A stretch of 64,000 nt of DNA from Mariannaea sp. PMI_226 (GCA_024336345.1 JANFOG010000004.1:2914001-2978000), one strand, 5' to 3'; counted from the stretch's first letter, positions 10,578-22,336 are shown. The notes: generated from the letters alone by a model not told the origin. A program made the numbers and translations.

Positions 10578-10877
10578 TCACGCGAATCTGCTTCCGGATG
10601 ATGGTGATATCTCACAAGGTGTATTGTTTTGGGCAGGCTCTGTTTGGCCCTTTACACTTCCTTGGGCTGGGATCACACTTGGATGGGGGTTGCCGGGGTC
10701 GGGAGGTGACGCCTGGGTGTCATTTCTCTGGAGAACCGCACCAATGGCATTCCATGGTTGTTGCTTGTGGCTTTGACGCAGCCATTCATTGATTGCGACT
10801 GAGTACTCCTGAGACTGATGGCTACGTTGAACGTTGTCCCGAGGGACTGTGACATAGGATCGGTTGTTATCGGCCAT
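10578..10877 (-). CDS. Possible small hypothetical protein
   Basis: Open frame of 99 residues from the ATG at 10877. It is hydrophilic, Gln-, Pro- and Asn-rich, with a short SVAINEWLRQSHKQQPW segment that looks helical. There is no membrane segment, signal peptide or known domain. It may be a fragment or non-coding; no splice join to a second exon could be found without introducing a stop. Low confidence that it is a gene. Confidence 0.3.
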   Translation of the reverse strand: MADNNRSYVTVPRDNVQRSHQSQEYSVAINEWLRQSHKQQPWNAIGAVLQRNDTQASPPDPGNPHPSVIPAQGSVKGQTEPAQNNTPCEISPSSGSRFA

Positions 10878-12242
10878 TATATGATAATGTGTGTTGTCAA
10901 GACCTTGGGTGTCTGCTAGTTTGTTGCACAAGTGTGTGAAATTGGGAGAGGACAACCAGAATGGGTTATATATCACTCGTCAAACTTGATAAAAGAATCT
11001 TGGACTGGTGCGATACCATTTGGAAGAACGAGTCTAATATAACTTATACATCTTGTCTCAGAACCGCTTGTGTGTACTTTTGCGCTACTTGAAGGGAGCT
11101 CAGGATTTGAGTGCATTGTGCTGTGACTGGCCAAATGTCTGGATGTCCTTGTGATTCTGAGGTTCTCAAATGTGCATTGCTCGGTTTTGCCTATCCTGAG
11201 GGCGGGCTCCAACAATAGCCCGCCCTTGTCGTCCACTCCGTTGGGTTGTGCCTGGTCGACAAGCTGACCTTGCATCCAGACTCGTCACAGGGGTCCAATG
11301 AAAGCCTAGCACCCCCAAAAACCGATCCCACCTGGTCGCCTGAGGAGAAAGTCCTACATCAATTAGTAGGGATGAGGAAAATGAAAATGAGGCGTTCATA
11401 ATACCATATCGATACAGAAAATTAATTGCCACCAGACTGCTCAGCTCTAGGCTGAGCACAACACAGACTACTCAGCTTTGAAATAGCAGGGTCATTGGCG
11501 AAGACGGACAATAATTATTACTGAACAACCGATTAATAATCTGGTCTTCAGAACTGTAAGGATTTCTCATTCTCGGATCACGATGTCCAGACTGCCTCAA
11601 TCACCGACGCATCAACGATTTTTGACACCACAACACAAAAGTGTCTGCTGTCACGTTGGTATCTCGCGATTGAGCATGGTAAATTTGTTGCTGCATTTGA
11701 TACTGGGCCCACTTTTGTTGCAGACCAGCCGTTGTTCGTGTCGGCACTGAAGTGAGAAAAGCCACAAGATCCGTGCATCTGTTCTTTTGCATCAATCGAA
11801 TTGTGCCTTGATTTCTCCTGTCATAATGGATGGCAATGCCTGACCACTTTGTTCTTTTGCGAGAACGGCGGGAGACGAGATGTAAGCCCCAAACTTCACC
11901 AGGCCTAACAAAAGTACAGTACATAAACTCATCAGCCACACAAGTTTGCTTGCATGTTTTTTATACCACGAAAACAAAATATCCATATATTGATTTGCAT
12001 GCTACAAAAGTACGACAGCTAACATAAGGCGGAGGAAAACAAAAGAACAAAGCGCTAAGAAGGTATCAAGTAAATGTAACAGGTATTTTTTTTCTTTTTT
12101 CTCCTTTTCTTCTTTTTGCTCTTCTGCTCAACACCATACTTTGACCCTCCACACAGCACATTTGTGCTTGTGCTACCTGTGCTCTCTTGTGTCCTTTTGC
12201 CCGGCACCAGAGCACTGGTGTGTGAGCACGCAAAGGGGTGAC
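10878..12242. other. Gene-free 1.4 kb with two short hairpins
   Basis: Several overlapping minus-strand frames (11166-11986) have no recognisable domain and overlap one another in different frames, as expected of non-coding or decayed sequence. A perfect 9-bp GC stem lies at 11200-11225 and an 8-bp stem at 11438-11458. A T-rich run lies at 12085-12120. Confidence 0.4.
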
Positions 12243-12674
12243 TCATCTTCGTCGACCATCCTCCCTCCAGAACTTCTTGTCCACTTTGTCGTCTGGAGCG
12301 TTGTTTCCGTGGTCGTGCTTGGCATCAAAGTCCCGATTGTGCTCCTCCACCTCACGCCTCTGCTCCTCAGTCAAGGTGGCCGATGCGTCCCAGCCGGGCA
12401 CGCTCTGGTTGGTGATCTTGGGCTTCGCCGCAGCGTTCCTGGAAGAGGCACCCAGGCGCTTTCCGCCTCCTGTGATGCCCTTTGCGTCGCCGCCGGCGAG
12501 GGCATCCACTACGTTTGCATCCTCGTTGACGCCGCCTTTGTCGCCTTTGGGATGTTGACCTTGTTCTTGGGAGAGATGGCGGCGATGTGAGACCACTAGC
12601 GAGGGGATGGCAGGGCGCGTGAGGGTGGTGCGCGAGGCAAACCGCGCAGTAGCAATGGATCGCAGAGCAGACAT
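12243..12674 (-). CDS. Conserved-looking small mitochondrial protein of unknown function
   Basis: Intronless frame of 143 residues. The N-terminus (MSALRSIATARFASRTTLTR) is Arg/Ser/Ala-rich with no acidic residue in the first 40, the pattern of a mitochondrial presequence. After it the protein is hydrophilic and Gly/Asp-rich, ending in a charged segment with LTEEQRREVEEHNRDF and DKVDKKFW. No membrane segment or named domain. The strong presequence and GC-rich coding composition relative to the flanks support a real gene. Matrix location is inference. Confidence 0.72.
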   Translation of the reverse strand: MSALRSIATARFASRTTLTRPAIPSLVVSHRRHLSQEQGQHPKGDKGGVNEDANVVDALAGGDAKGITGGGKRLGASSRNAAAKPKITNQSVPGWDASATLTEEQRREVEEHNRDFDAKHDHGNNAPDDKVDKKFWREDGRRR

Positions 12675-14482
12675 TGTGTCTTCTCTACCTTCTCAATGTC
12701 TCTTCTCTTTCTTGTACTGTTTCTTTTTGTTCACACTTTCTGGCGAGGAGTCGGGGTTGACTTTTGAATGGAATGGGATGGACAAGTGAGATTTTGAAAA
12801 ATAGAATTCAATTTCCTAAACCGTTTTCCTTGCGGCTCTTCCTTATAAAAACACTAATAGCTACCCCGATCAACCCATGTGTGGGTGATCTTAAAGGTTG
12901 TGCTCCATCACTTAAGTTCGCCTTAAATTTCGACCCGTGACGTCAAGGGAATGACATCACCAATGAGGTTGGCGAAGTTGCAGATCCAGCTCCAATAACA
13001 CGCGAAGAGGGCCTTACTGAAAACCACCAACCTAGCCTACCCAAGGTAAGTGGAAGATGAAGCTTATCAAAATTGAGGGGAACATTGAGCACCCATAATT
13101 ACACCATGGAAGGGTCTGATATACAGAGAGCTACATGATGCCCAGAAGCTTCGTGATCGCCACACTGAGACGCATGCCCGGATACAACGGGTGATTGTTT
13201 TGGTGAAGGGAAAACAAAGTGCTGTTAGACTGGGTATTGGCGCATCCCAAGTTGGGATGATAGCCGTTTCATGGGCGCAAGCTATCCTGTGGTTGGTAGC
13301 TTTGAGTGGCGTTGATATCATGGTTATCAGTGAGGGGGAGGCGAAATAGAGCTTGGAGCTGTGACGGCATTTCGGAGCACGTGTGTATCAGTTTGCGCGA
13401 TTGTCCGGGGTAGCTTCTAGGGTCCCTTCAACACTTGGCTCGGATTGGGCGACGATGTCCGGGTATTTACCTATCGAACCGATGAGGGTGGCGAAGTGTC
13501 GAGTGCCAGGTATTTGTTGTGTATTGGACTAAGCCGACGGGCGATCTCTAACTATATTTGAACCTATCTCGGCACTTGTGATACTGCAGCTTGGGGGACT
13601 CTTGTGAAGCTATTTGTTACTCGTCAGGCATGAGTGATGCGATGAAGCCATCGAGAAGGGGATCAATACTGCGTGCGACAACTAGCAGAGGAGCTCAACC
13701 TCTATTAACAACGAAGGAAGGCTCGCACAAATATAGTGGAAGAGGTCGCCTTATTTCGTCCAGCCTTCAATGCAACTGTCTGCCGGAGAATATTCTTTTG
13801 AGTTACTGAAGACAGACAAATTTGCATAGACAACCGGGGTACACGTTAGATGCTAGAATTTGATATTATTGATTAGAGAGGGAAGAAATTAAACAAACAA
13901 ATTAATTGAAAAGGCAGACAAGAGCGCATTTAAGGAGGTTACTAGCCATCCACACCAATGATAATTGAGTCCGATCCGGGTCTTGGCAATGAACCTGAGG
14001 GTGTACGGAGTGCTCAGGGACACGTACTGTAGAACTCAATTGGAACTTGCAACGTATGAAGATTCCATTTCTCATGATTGAGCGAGATGTACGCGAATGG
14101 TTGCGATGGAGCTGGTGTGGACCCCGGCATTGGCTGAGAGTACCCTGATGGCCATGATGACGATGTTTATCAGGGTGTTTCTCGAAGAGGAGAGACAACA
14201 TCGCGCTTATCCATTGCTACCTAACTACGGACTACTGGAATTAGAGCACCTAATAGGCAGCGCAGAGAGCCAAAGAGGTTCTCATCCAGGGCAGAATGCA
14301 CCCAGATCAGAGGCTAGGCGGTTGGGCACGGGAGGAGAAAGGAGTCATAGCCACCTTGGTAGAACGGGCAGAAAACTACTATAAGATGTGAACTCCTCAA
14401 TGTAATTTCCAGGTGAATCGTTTGTAAAAATTTCTCCTTCTTGAGGTAGCGATACCTTGATTCACCAGTCCGACAGTCCGTG
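12675..14482. other. Long intergenic region (1.8 kb), no gene recognised
   Basis: Upstream of both flanking genes. Scattered frames under 100 residues lack motifs. A small palindrome (ACCCA...TGGGT) lies near 12873-12890. I could not assemble a multi-exon gene here. Confidence 0.4.
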
Positions 14483-16219
14483 ATGGATCAGCGTATACAT
14501 GAAGAGGAAGACGTCTACGATGTGCTCATCGTGGGCGCAGGTCCCTGTGGCCTCTCCATGGCAGCGCGGCTCCGCGAGTACACACCCGCTGCGCTCTTCA
14601 CTGACGAGGAACACCGTCGCTATCACTGGATTGGAAAGTACGGCAAGAAAGTAACGCTCAAGCACGTCAAGAGTGGGAAGATCTCCTGCGGCCGGCATGC
14701 TGCTCACCACAAGCACAAGATGCTCATCTTGGATGCCACAGATGACACTTGGATGGGCCGTTGGACCAGGCTCTTCAACATGTATGACATTTCACACTTG
14801 AGAAGTCCGATGTTATGGCATGTTGATCCTCAGGATCGTGATGCCTTGCTCGCGCATGCGTATATGAATGAGAGGGAACATGAGCTGGTTGAGATTCGAA
14901 ACTGTGTCGGCAAAGAAATCAGCAAACATGGAAAGAAGAAGAACTCCCAGGGACATAAAGCCTGCGGCGCAAAGTAAGTTTGTTCTGATAATACTTGAAC
15001 CATTGAGAAGAATGAAAAAGAAACTTACCTATTGTCTCCCCAATAAAGGCAATCTGCCCGTATTGCGATTAATTTGAGAGAAAGAAACGACTACTACACG
15101 CCATCAACGTCCCTCTTCTGCGACCACTGCGAACAAGTTGCCAATCGATACAAACTAGGGGCCGACCTCATTCGTAAGGAGTCTGTGGAACACATTGACT
15201 ACGGGCCCGTCAAGCGCATTTCCGGTGACGATGAGCCACTATTTACCGTGACTACCAACCATGTACGACGATATGCCCGAACTGTCATCTTGGCAGTGGG
15301 ACCTGCAAACGCAGCTAGGATACCCCGGATTCCAGGGATGCCTTCTTCAGAGACGCCTCCGCAGACGTGCCACAGCATGCATATCACAGAGTTACCTGCG
15401 CCTGTTGTTCAAGATCGGATAAAGGCCCATCGTGTGACAAACGTCCTAATGGTTGGTGGAGGGCTTACGTCGGCTCAGCTGTCTGATTTGCTGATTCGGA
15501 GGGGTGTCACAAAGGTCTGGCATATCATGCGAGGGCCTCTGCGCATTAAGCACTTCGACGTCGACTTGGAGTGGATGGGCAAGTACAAGAACGCAGAACA
15601 AGCCCGTTTTTGGACGGCTGACTCGGATGACGAGAGACTGGAGATTATCAAGGAAGCTCGCGGCGGAGGAAGTATCACACCTCTCTTCCACAAGCGACTG
15701 AAGAAGCACATTACCGCGAAGAAATTGGAACTTCATACCATGACAAGTCTTGTGGATGCCAGGTTTGGTGAAGGTGAGGATGGGAGTGGTATGTGGACTG
15801 TCAAGACGGATCCCCCGATCGAAGGATTGCCGACAATGGACTACATCTACTTCGCAACGGGCATCCAAACCGACTTTGAATCCTTACCATACCTGCAGAC
15901 CATGCTGGCAAAGCATCCTATTGAAAGCCGCGGAGGTTTCCCTTGCATCACGGAGGACCTTATGTGGAATAAGGACGTGCCCTTGTTCATGACGGGCAGG
16001 CTGGCAGCCCTGCAGGTAGGGCCTGCAGCGCCGAACCTGGGAGGTGCGAAAGTTGGTGCGGAGAGAATCGCGTGGGCTATTGAGGATTTGTTATGCAGCC
16101 GTCGGCTGGGGTCTGTGAATGACGAGGACGATGGTGTGGGCGTTGAGAAGATGAGTGATGGGCTTGCTGGGTATCTGTCTGGCCACGGTAATATGTACAG
16201 CTCTCTAAGTGTAGAATGA
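14483..16219 (+). CDS. FAD/NAD(P)-dependent oxidoreductase (flavin monooxygenase-like)
   Basis: Two-exon gene: 14483-14973 and 15049-16219, joined over a 75-nt intron with acceptor AAG; 553 residues. The join restores the segment IAINLRERNDYYTPS. An N-terminal Rossmann FAD-binding motif (VLIVGAGPCGLSMAARL, GAGPCG at 18-23) and a second nucleotide-binding motif (NVLMVGGGLTS, about residues 296-305) place it in the two-dinucleotide-fold flavoprotein class related to lysine/ornithine N-hydroxylases and pyridine-nucleotide oxidoreductases. A C-terminal FAD-contact region is PNLGGAKVGAERIAW. No signal peptide. The start at 14483 is an ATG 30 nt before the Rossmann strand. Substrate unknown; no biosynthetic neighbours suggest one. 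Confidence 0.87.
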
Positions 16220-17359
16220 ATATTAAGCAATTCTTACGACGATCAACAGAAGGAGAAGAAAATAAAAAACTACAAAAATCTACTATTAAAATGATGAAAT
16301 TCAGTCTCAGCGAACATATCTCCTTCAAATTGATTGATCTTCTTCCCAATCAGGCAGCCCAAGCGTATGATCATGTACTCTGTAGCGCGTAATACCATGT
16401 GTACTCATGGCTTCTTACAAATACAGCGTACTTACACTAATGATTATATTTATGAAGCTAAGGACGAGCCCCATTGTTACTTTGTTTACACATGGCACAG
16501 TGTCGTACTGAATAGCGGTAAATGGACTTTAGAGGGGCATGTATTTATATTATGCTCCGCACTATGTCGTAACTGATGTTATGCCTACTTCTACACCTGA
16601 ACCCACACATGAGCCCTCATCTGGTGCGCTAAACAGTATTGTGAATGCTATATCAGGTATTTTCCATGCTTTTAGGCGTGTTGCCCCTGAATCTCCCGAG
16701 CCTGCGGAGCGTACCTAAGATGGTTCTTAGAGAAAGAGTTTGACTATGGAAATTTTATACTTGACAACCTCTTCCTCTTAATCCTCGTGTGCCTCATAGG
16801 ACCTGGGTATACTAGTATATACTCCTCTATATAAAACTACGCGAGGGAATTTTGTATACTTGATACGAAACTATGACATAATGAGACAAGATGAGACTTA
16901 TCTCTTGATATTTTGTGTACTTCAGAGGAGTGCATAATACAAATATAGACAACTGAATGAAATATATAAAATATGTTTGCTGAAATCTTGTTTCTTTATT
17001 TCACGATGGCGGCTATCGATATCGGATTTAATAGATTTCATGAAACAATTTCACCAGGTATTATGGCGGCAGTAATGAGGTGTACCCATCACGGTAGAGC
17101 AGGCATGCTGCCTCAACTTATTCCCCATCGACTCTGTTTAGCATATGTGCCTCTGTGATGGTGGTTGACTAAGGGAGATGGATATCAGAGTGAAGATCTC
17201 GCCGTAGGACTAAGGCCATGTCAACGTCTGAGACGGACGTTGAGATAATCTGTCGTTGTAGGTTGGTCAGCCAACTGCTTGACAAGGAAGATTAGGAGAT
17301 GTTGGTTATGAGACAAAGAAAACGTGAACTGATGCTATGAACAGATCGGATCTCCCGGC
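16220..17359. other. AT-rich intergenic region with a short orphan frame
   Basis: Strongly AT-rich from 16730 to 17000, with repeated TATACT-type words. A 59-codon frame (16539-16718) ends in a Pro/Glu-rich tail (SPEPAER) and contains an amphipathic NSIVNAISGIFHAF segment. It has no known domain and may be a relic. No intact gene was seen. Confidence 0.4.
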
Positions 17360-17748
17360 ATGAGGCACCACTGTAAACTGGTTTGGTGCTTAACCTGGAC
17401 TGATCAAGCAGTCGAGCTACGCAATCGAGAGAAACTTGCAATCCTCACCAAGCGCATTAGCGAAGCCACCAAAGTTTTCTTACTTTCCGTCAAGTAGCGT
17501 CGCTTTACGCAAGTTGGCACGGAGATGAAGCCGTATTTATTCACAGAGCCTTTGAAGGGCTAGTGGATTGGCTCGAAGCCAGGGCTAGAACTTTGGTAGA
17601 GAGGGATATTGTACTGATGCAGCTTGTAGATGCACTGAGTTTGACGGGTGACGAAAAACCTAGGTATATCTATTCAAGAGTTTATTGGAAAGATACAGAT
17701 CTCATGGCAGCACACACCTTTCTTACTCAGCAATGGATGTCGCGGTAG
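17360..17748 (+). pseudogene. Possible decayed coding remnant upstream of the HET gene
   Basis: Two adjacent frames each look protein-like and appear to continue one another after a frame change near 17491. Frame one (17360-17497) ends with LAILTKRISEATKVFLLSVK and frame two (about 17491-17748) reads VASLYASWHGDEAVFIHRAF, then EGLVDWLEARARTLVERDIV. No plausible intron joins them, so a frameshifted relic is the simplest reading. No named domain is recognised, and the fit could be chance. Confidence 0.3.
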
Positions 17749-17956
17749 TGGGAGTGTGGCCTTGTTTCTAATATGCAGCCGTACGGCTGCATCAATCGCC
17801 AGCCAACGCTGCATGCAGCTCACCAGATTCGTCAAGGCTCTTTCAAAACATGTGCATCCAGAGCCTCGAGTCAAAGCCGAACCGTGAGCTTCCCCCGCTT
17901 ACATACTCCTAAACACCGGTGCCTCATAGTTTACTCTTATTTATCAAGGCGGTGCA

Positions 17957-19906
17957 ATGAGCAATGATGACGATAAGGATCACTCACTTCAAAGACTCAG
18001 CCAAGACCACGGAGCGCCTATCATATCGCAGCTAGTTGATATAGGTAGCGAGCGCAATCAACAAAGCCACATCAAGTTCTACTCCTTCATCCGCAACCTC
18101 CAGTGCCTCCTGGCGAAAGGAAAACAGCTGCGCCGCCAGCCTATTGACGCCTTTGAATTGAAAGAGTATGTTGCACTATCATATACCTGGGATCCCTCAG
18201 GGTACGAAGATCCTTACAGTGGGCGGTACTGCGTTGAGAGCTGGAATGGCAACCGCTTTGAACCCTCGGCAGTTCGGAATTGCGTTCTTGATCGCATCCT
18301 CAGCTACATGCGTTACGCCAAAATTGACTTACTCTGGATCGATGCCCACTGTATCCAGCAAGATACGTGCGGCATTGCCGCTTGCACAACTCACCACAGT
18401 TGCGCTCAGAAACGTGATGGTCTTCAAGCTATGGATCTCGTCTACCAGCTCAGCAACCACCCTGTTGCGCTGTTAGCTCGTCCTCTGCAGACCCAATCCG
18501 AGCTTGAACTCCTAGCACAAATACTCTTGGGGAACCTCGTCGTCGACGACTGCAACCTTGGGTTCTCGCTAGCGACTACCATTCGGAAAGCAAGGAAGGG
18601 CTTGCAGCTCCTTCGCGAGATCACCCGGGACGTTTGGTGGACCCGTGCATGGACTTTCCAGGAGAATTATCGCGGCGGAGTGCGAATGGTGCTACTGATC
18701 CGCCATGATCAGTATTTAGAGCGGCAGAAGCTAAACCATCAGATCTTTGGCGAGATACCAGGCGAGCTGTGCCTGGGGTCAGTCACCTTCTCCACGCAGG
18801 CGACGCGCCTCTGCCTGGCCCTCCACAACGCAGGGGTAGAACTGCCACCGGATGACAGGTGCCGGATCAATGACGTTCTTCGAGCGGCTGGGAAATATAC
18901 AGCGACGCTAGACAAGTCGAGCGCAATGACACCTAGAATAGTCACCGATGTCGAGGCACGCGGGTTGTCACAGCCATGGGATCGGCTTGCTATTCTTGCA
19001 AATTGCTGTCAATATCCGGTGCGGCTAGACGGTGAAGCTCTCCGCAAGCAAAATCGTAGCCTGAGTTTGTCGGTGCTGGCCATGTGTTTACTCAATGGCG
19101 AGATCCTCGACAATAGCGACAGCAACTTTGAGCCGGTGGCCTCGCTAAGGACATCGGGGTTTCTTGAGGGACAGCAGTTTGGAGCATTCGAAGCGCCCGA
19201 AGACGACACCAAGCAGTTAACATTCAACAAGGGCTGCCGACTGACCGACGTGAAGTTGACAACGGATGGTATATTGACAAAGGGGCACTTGTGGAAACTA
19301 AGTCATGTCATTGATACCTCGAAATTTGGGAAGAAGCTGCCCCGGATTGGGAACCCTCGCGGTCGACTAACACTGACCAATCGGAAGCGTCTACTCAAGC
19401 TGGTTTTTCGCTTGAATGACCTTGGGCACTCTTCTCTCGCTGACCGGATCGACAAGTATCTTGCGGATGATGGCAACTGTGATGCCGACAAGGACTACAC
19501 ATCCTTTACTGATATGTATCTTCATCGCATGGCCGCTGAATTGGCAAGAGCGATTAAGGCGCGCCGAAAACTGAGGTTAGGAAGCATATGGAACCCAACA
19601 GGGCGATCGGCACCCCCCGGCGCAAGCGCAGTCTTTATAGATAAAGACGAGGACGGGGACGAGTCGTGTCCACCGCCAGAGTTTGTGTTTACCTCTGCAT
19701 GGCCCCGCGATCCGGGCTCAGAGACTTACGATGCTAACGACATCGACCGCCACGTCTCGCTTGAGGTTCGCCTGGAGGAGCCGTTCCACGGCACCGGGGT
19801 CCCGCACCTCCGCGTCCGCAGGTGGCTGCTGGGGATGAGCTTCTTCTACGGGTATCCACGTACTGAAGTTATGTTTCCCTGGCCACGAGCACTTCAAGCA
19901 GTTTGA
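17957..19906 (+). CDS. HET (heterokaryon incompatibility) domain protein
   Basis: Single-exon protein of 649 residues. The HET domain occupies roughly residues 70-235: block one is EYVALSYTWDP (70-80), block two LLWIDAHCIQQD, and a third block has KRDGLQAMDLVYQLS...PVALL, followed by WWTRAWTFQENYRG. HET proteins trigger non-self recognition cell death after hyphal fusion, acting through a TIR-like fold (family knowledge). The remaining 400 residues have no recognised repeats such as WD40 or ankyrin. The second block has His (DAHCIQQ) where the family usually has a hydrophobic residue. An AT-rich, relic-bearing flank upstream is typical of fast-evolving accessory loci. Confidence 0.92.
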   Translation: MSNDDDKDHSLQRLSQDHGAPIISQLVDIGSERNQQSHIKFYSFIRNLQCLLAKGKQLRRQPIDAFELKEYVALSYTWDPSGYEDPYSGRYCVESWNGNRFEPSAVRNCVLDRILSYMRYAKIDLLWIDAHCIQQDTCGIAACTTHHSCAQKRDGLQAMDLVYQLSNHPVALLARPLQTQSELELLAQILLGNLVVDDCNLGFSLATTIRKARKGLQLLREITRDVWWTRAWTFQENYRGGVRMVLLIRHDQYLERQKLNHQIFGEIPGELCLGSVTFSTQATRLCLALHNAGVELPPDDRCRINDVLRAAGKYTATLDKSSAMTPRIVTDVEARGLSQPWDRLAILANCCQYPVRLDGEALRKQNRSLSLSVLAMCLLNGEILDNSDSNFEPVASLRTSGFLEGQQFGAFEAPEDDTKQLTFNKGCRLTDVKLTTDGILTKGHLWKLSHVIDTSKFGKKLPRIGNPRGRLTLTNRKRLLKLVFRLNDLGHSSLADRIDKYLADDGNCDADKDYTSFTDMYLHRMAAELARAIKARRKLRLGSIWNPTGRSAPPGASAVFIDKDEDGDESCPPPEFVFTSAWPRDPGSETYDANDIDRHVSLEVRLEEPFHGTGVPHLRVRRWLLGMSFFYGYPRTEVMFPWPRALQAV

Positions 19907-20753
19907 ACCTATATATATTTCGCACCGCTTCGATCAACTGGCTCCATCTCAATACTAGTAGTTTTCTCTATAAGAATAGGCGCAGGACTCTCATCTTTTC
20001 ACATCGGTGGCCTCGCCTGGAGCTTGAATGCGCGCAGCCATAACCACCACCATCTAGCCTATGGGTGGACAAGTGCAAAATCGCATCTCCCACCGGGGCT
20101 ACTCAAATAATTCAGGCCACTGAAATGATGGGAAACGCAGCTCATTGATGGCAATGTCTAGTTCTATAGAAGTGTGTAAATACGGTCAAAAACATACTAT
20201 GGTAGAAGCAAAACCCTACATGCTAATATGCTACCAATGACCATGAGTCCTCTGCCTATCCCAAAATCGTTGTTTCTCAATCGTTTCATTTTATACAATA
20301 GACCTTGCAATCATTCAATCAACCAACTAACCGCACCAGCTGTAGCAATTATTATATTCTCTCATTGGCCATTGAATTGACCCCAGTTCAACTCTGAAGT
20401 TGCGGATTCATTCGCCTGCTCGCATTTGCCCCACCGCCCTGATCCTTTAGTGGAGCTTTGACAGGGATAGGGACTCTATTTTTAAAGATGCACTGAACAG
20501 GATGAGGCGTGACAGCTTTAGCGCTAATTCGGCACCTGTACCTATGCACAAATAGCGGACTCTGCTCTTGAGTTAATCTGTAATCTGCTTAAGCCTCTCC
20601 CCTAGAAAGATCATGACGTGGTGGGCGTAATTTGGGGGGATGCTTTCTTCTTCTCTTTCTTGACAATTTTCTTCAGCTTCCTTTACTGTCGCAAGTAGCT
20701 GTAAGTTGTCAGCTTGTTATGTGAAGCATTTACCCATTCACCTTGGATGCCCA
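19907..20753. other. Intergenic, no gene seen
   Basis: AT-rich spacer with no motif-bearing frame. It contains the promoter of the downstream Zn2Cys6 gene. Confidence 0.4.
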
Positions 20754-22336
20754 ATGCCTCGTCTAGGCTCTCAGAAGGTCAAGACAGGCTGCAAAACTTG
20801 CAAGTATGTCGTGTGCCCTATATCCTCTCATTAAAAACGAAAAAAAAAGGGAATATTGGCAAATGAGAAGGCGACTGACTGCGAACCAAAATCTACAGAA
20901 TCAGAAAGGTCAAATGTGATGAAACTTGGCCTCAATGTCTGCGATGCAAAAAGACTGGCCGCACATGCGATGGCTACCAGGCGCCTCCCACCGGATCTCT
21001 CTCCTGGGACGTGCTGCTTCGTCCCCAACCGTCAGTGACGCCAGCAACTAACATCGCCGAGGTGCGAAGCCTCACCTTCTTCCACCAAGTTATCGCGCCC
21101 TCTTTATCAGGACCGTACGATTCCTCTTTCTGGACTCATCTCGTCGCCCAAGCCACGCACCACGAGCCGGCAGCGCGCCATGGCGTCTTGGCCATCAGCT
21201 CTTTCTTTGAGAGCTTCTCCGAGACGACGTGCAGAACCGCGGATAATTCCTTCGCCATCCACCACTACAACCAAGCGATAAAGCGGTTACTGACAACTCA
21301 GATTCATGACATCGACACTATTCTCACAGTTTGCGCTCTCTTCATTTGCATTGAGTTCCTCCGGGGTGACGAGAAAGCCGCCATCAGCCACACGCAGCAT
21401 GGTATTCGCCTCTTGAGCACGCGCGGAGGTAGCTCCCAGCTCGCCGCCGTCTTCTCCAACCTGACTCTTTTCCCTCTCTTCTTCGGGGCCGACACACCCG
21501 TGCTCATGACCGACTCGCCGCGACCCGATCGTACATTTCAGAGCATCATCGAGGCCAAGCATTGTCTCGATGTCATCATAGCCAGAACTATCTGGCTAGT
21601 GCGGCGGAGTGAGCAGTGGCAATTCAGCCCCATGCCGTGTGAGCCACTAACGCCGGCTATGCTAGATGAGCAGCGCGAGTTGGCGGAAGCGTACGATCAC
21701 TGGGGCAGTTCGTTTTCCACATTCCAAGCTAGGCGGGGGATTGAGTTGTATGACGACCCAGAATCTCTTGCACTCAAGATTCGGTGGAAGGCGTTCAGCA
21801 TTTGGGTTCGGAATTGTCTTAATAGGGGGGAATCAATATACGACAAACACAAGAAAGATGCGGAGGAAATCATAGATATGGCCCGGGCTGCGCTCCGTCA
21901 CGAGATCGCAAGTTCCGCGGGCCGCCCGAAGAAATTCATGTTTGACATGGGGTTCAGCCCCCTTATGCATTTTCTGGTCCTCAAATGTCGCTATCTGGGC
22001 CTCAGAGTACAGGGCCTGGCTCTGATGAAGGCCTTGGCATGTTCGCGGGAGTCTTTGTGGGATTCGGCTTCCATGCAGGCAGTCGGGAGAAGGGTCATTG
22101 AGATCGAACATGGCATCGAGCTGAAGCGGGAAGTGCTGGAGAAGCTCGATAACGATTTTGAAGACACGGAATTGCCACCAGAGATGAACAGAGTTAGAGG
22201 ATATACTATGGAAGATATACATCGTTTTCGTCCTCAAGAGGGCGTCAGGGCGCACCGGCGTCCAGTCCGTTTTCTGATGTGGGGGGCTGATGGAGACACA
22301 GTGAGGAGGCGTGAGATGGTCACGGTATATACATGA
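20754..22336 (+). CDS. Zn2Cys6 transcription factor with fungal-specific C-terminal domain
   Basis: Two exons, 20754-20803 and 20899-22336 (95-nt intron), give 495 residues. The intron splits the zinc cluster; joined, it reads GCKTCKIRKVKCDETWPQC then LRCKKTGRTCDGY, with cysteines at 13, 16, 23, 30, 33 and 40 in perfect Zn2Cys6 spacing. The rest matches the fungal-specific transcription factor 2 type layout: SLTFFHQVIAPSLSGPYDSSFW, then helical segments such as ILTVCALFICIEFLRGDEKAAISH. Nuclear, DNA-binding; target genes unknown. Its 3' end and downstream flank have a diverged second copy at 29647-29834. Confidence 0.94.

Noticed and set aside
15071..15080. Non-canonical GAG acceptor for the oxidoreductase intron
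   Set aside because: The AAG acceptor at 15047-15048 keeps frame and restores the conserved segment RIAINLRERNDYYTPS, so no unusual splice site is needed.
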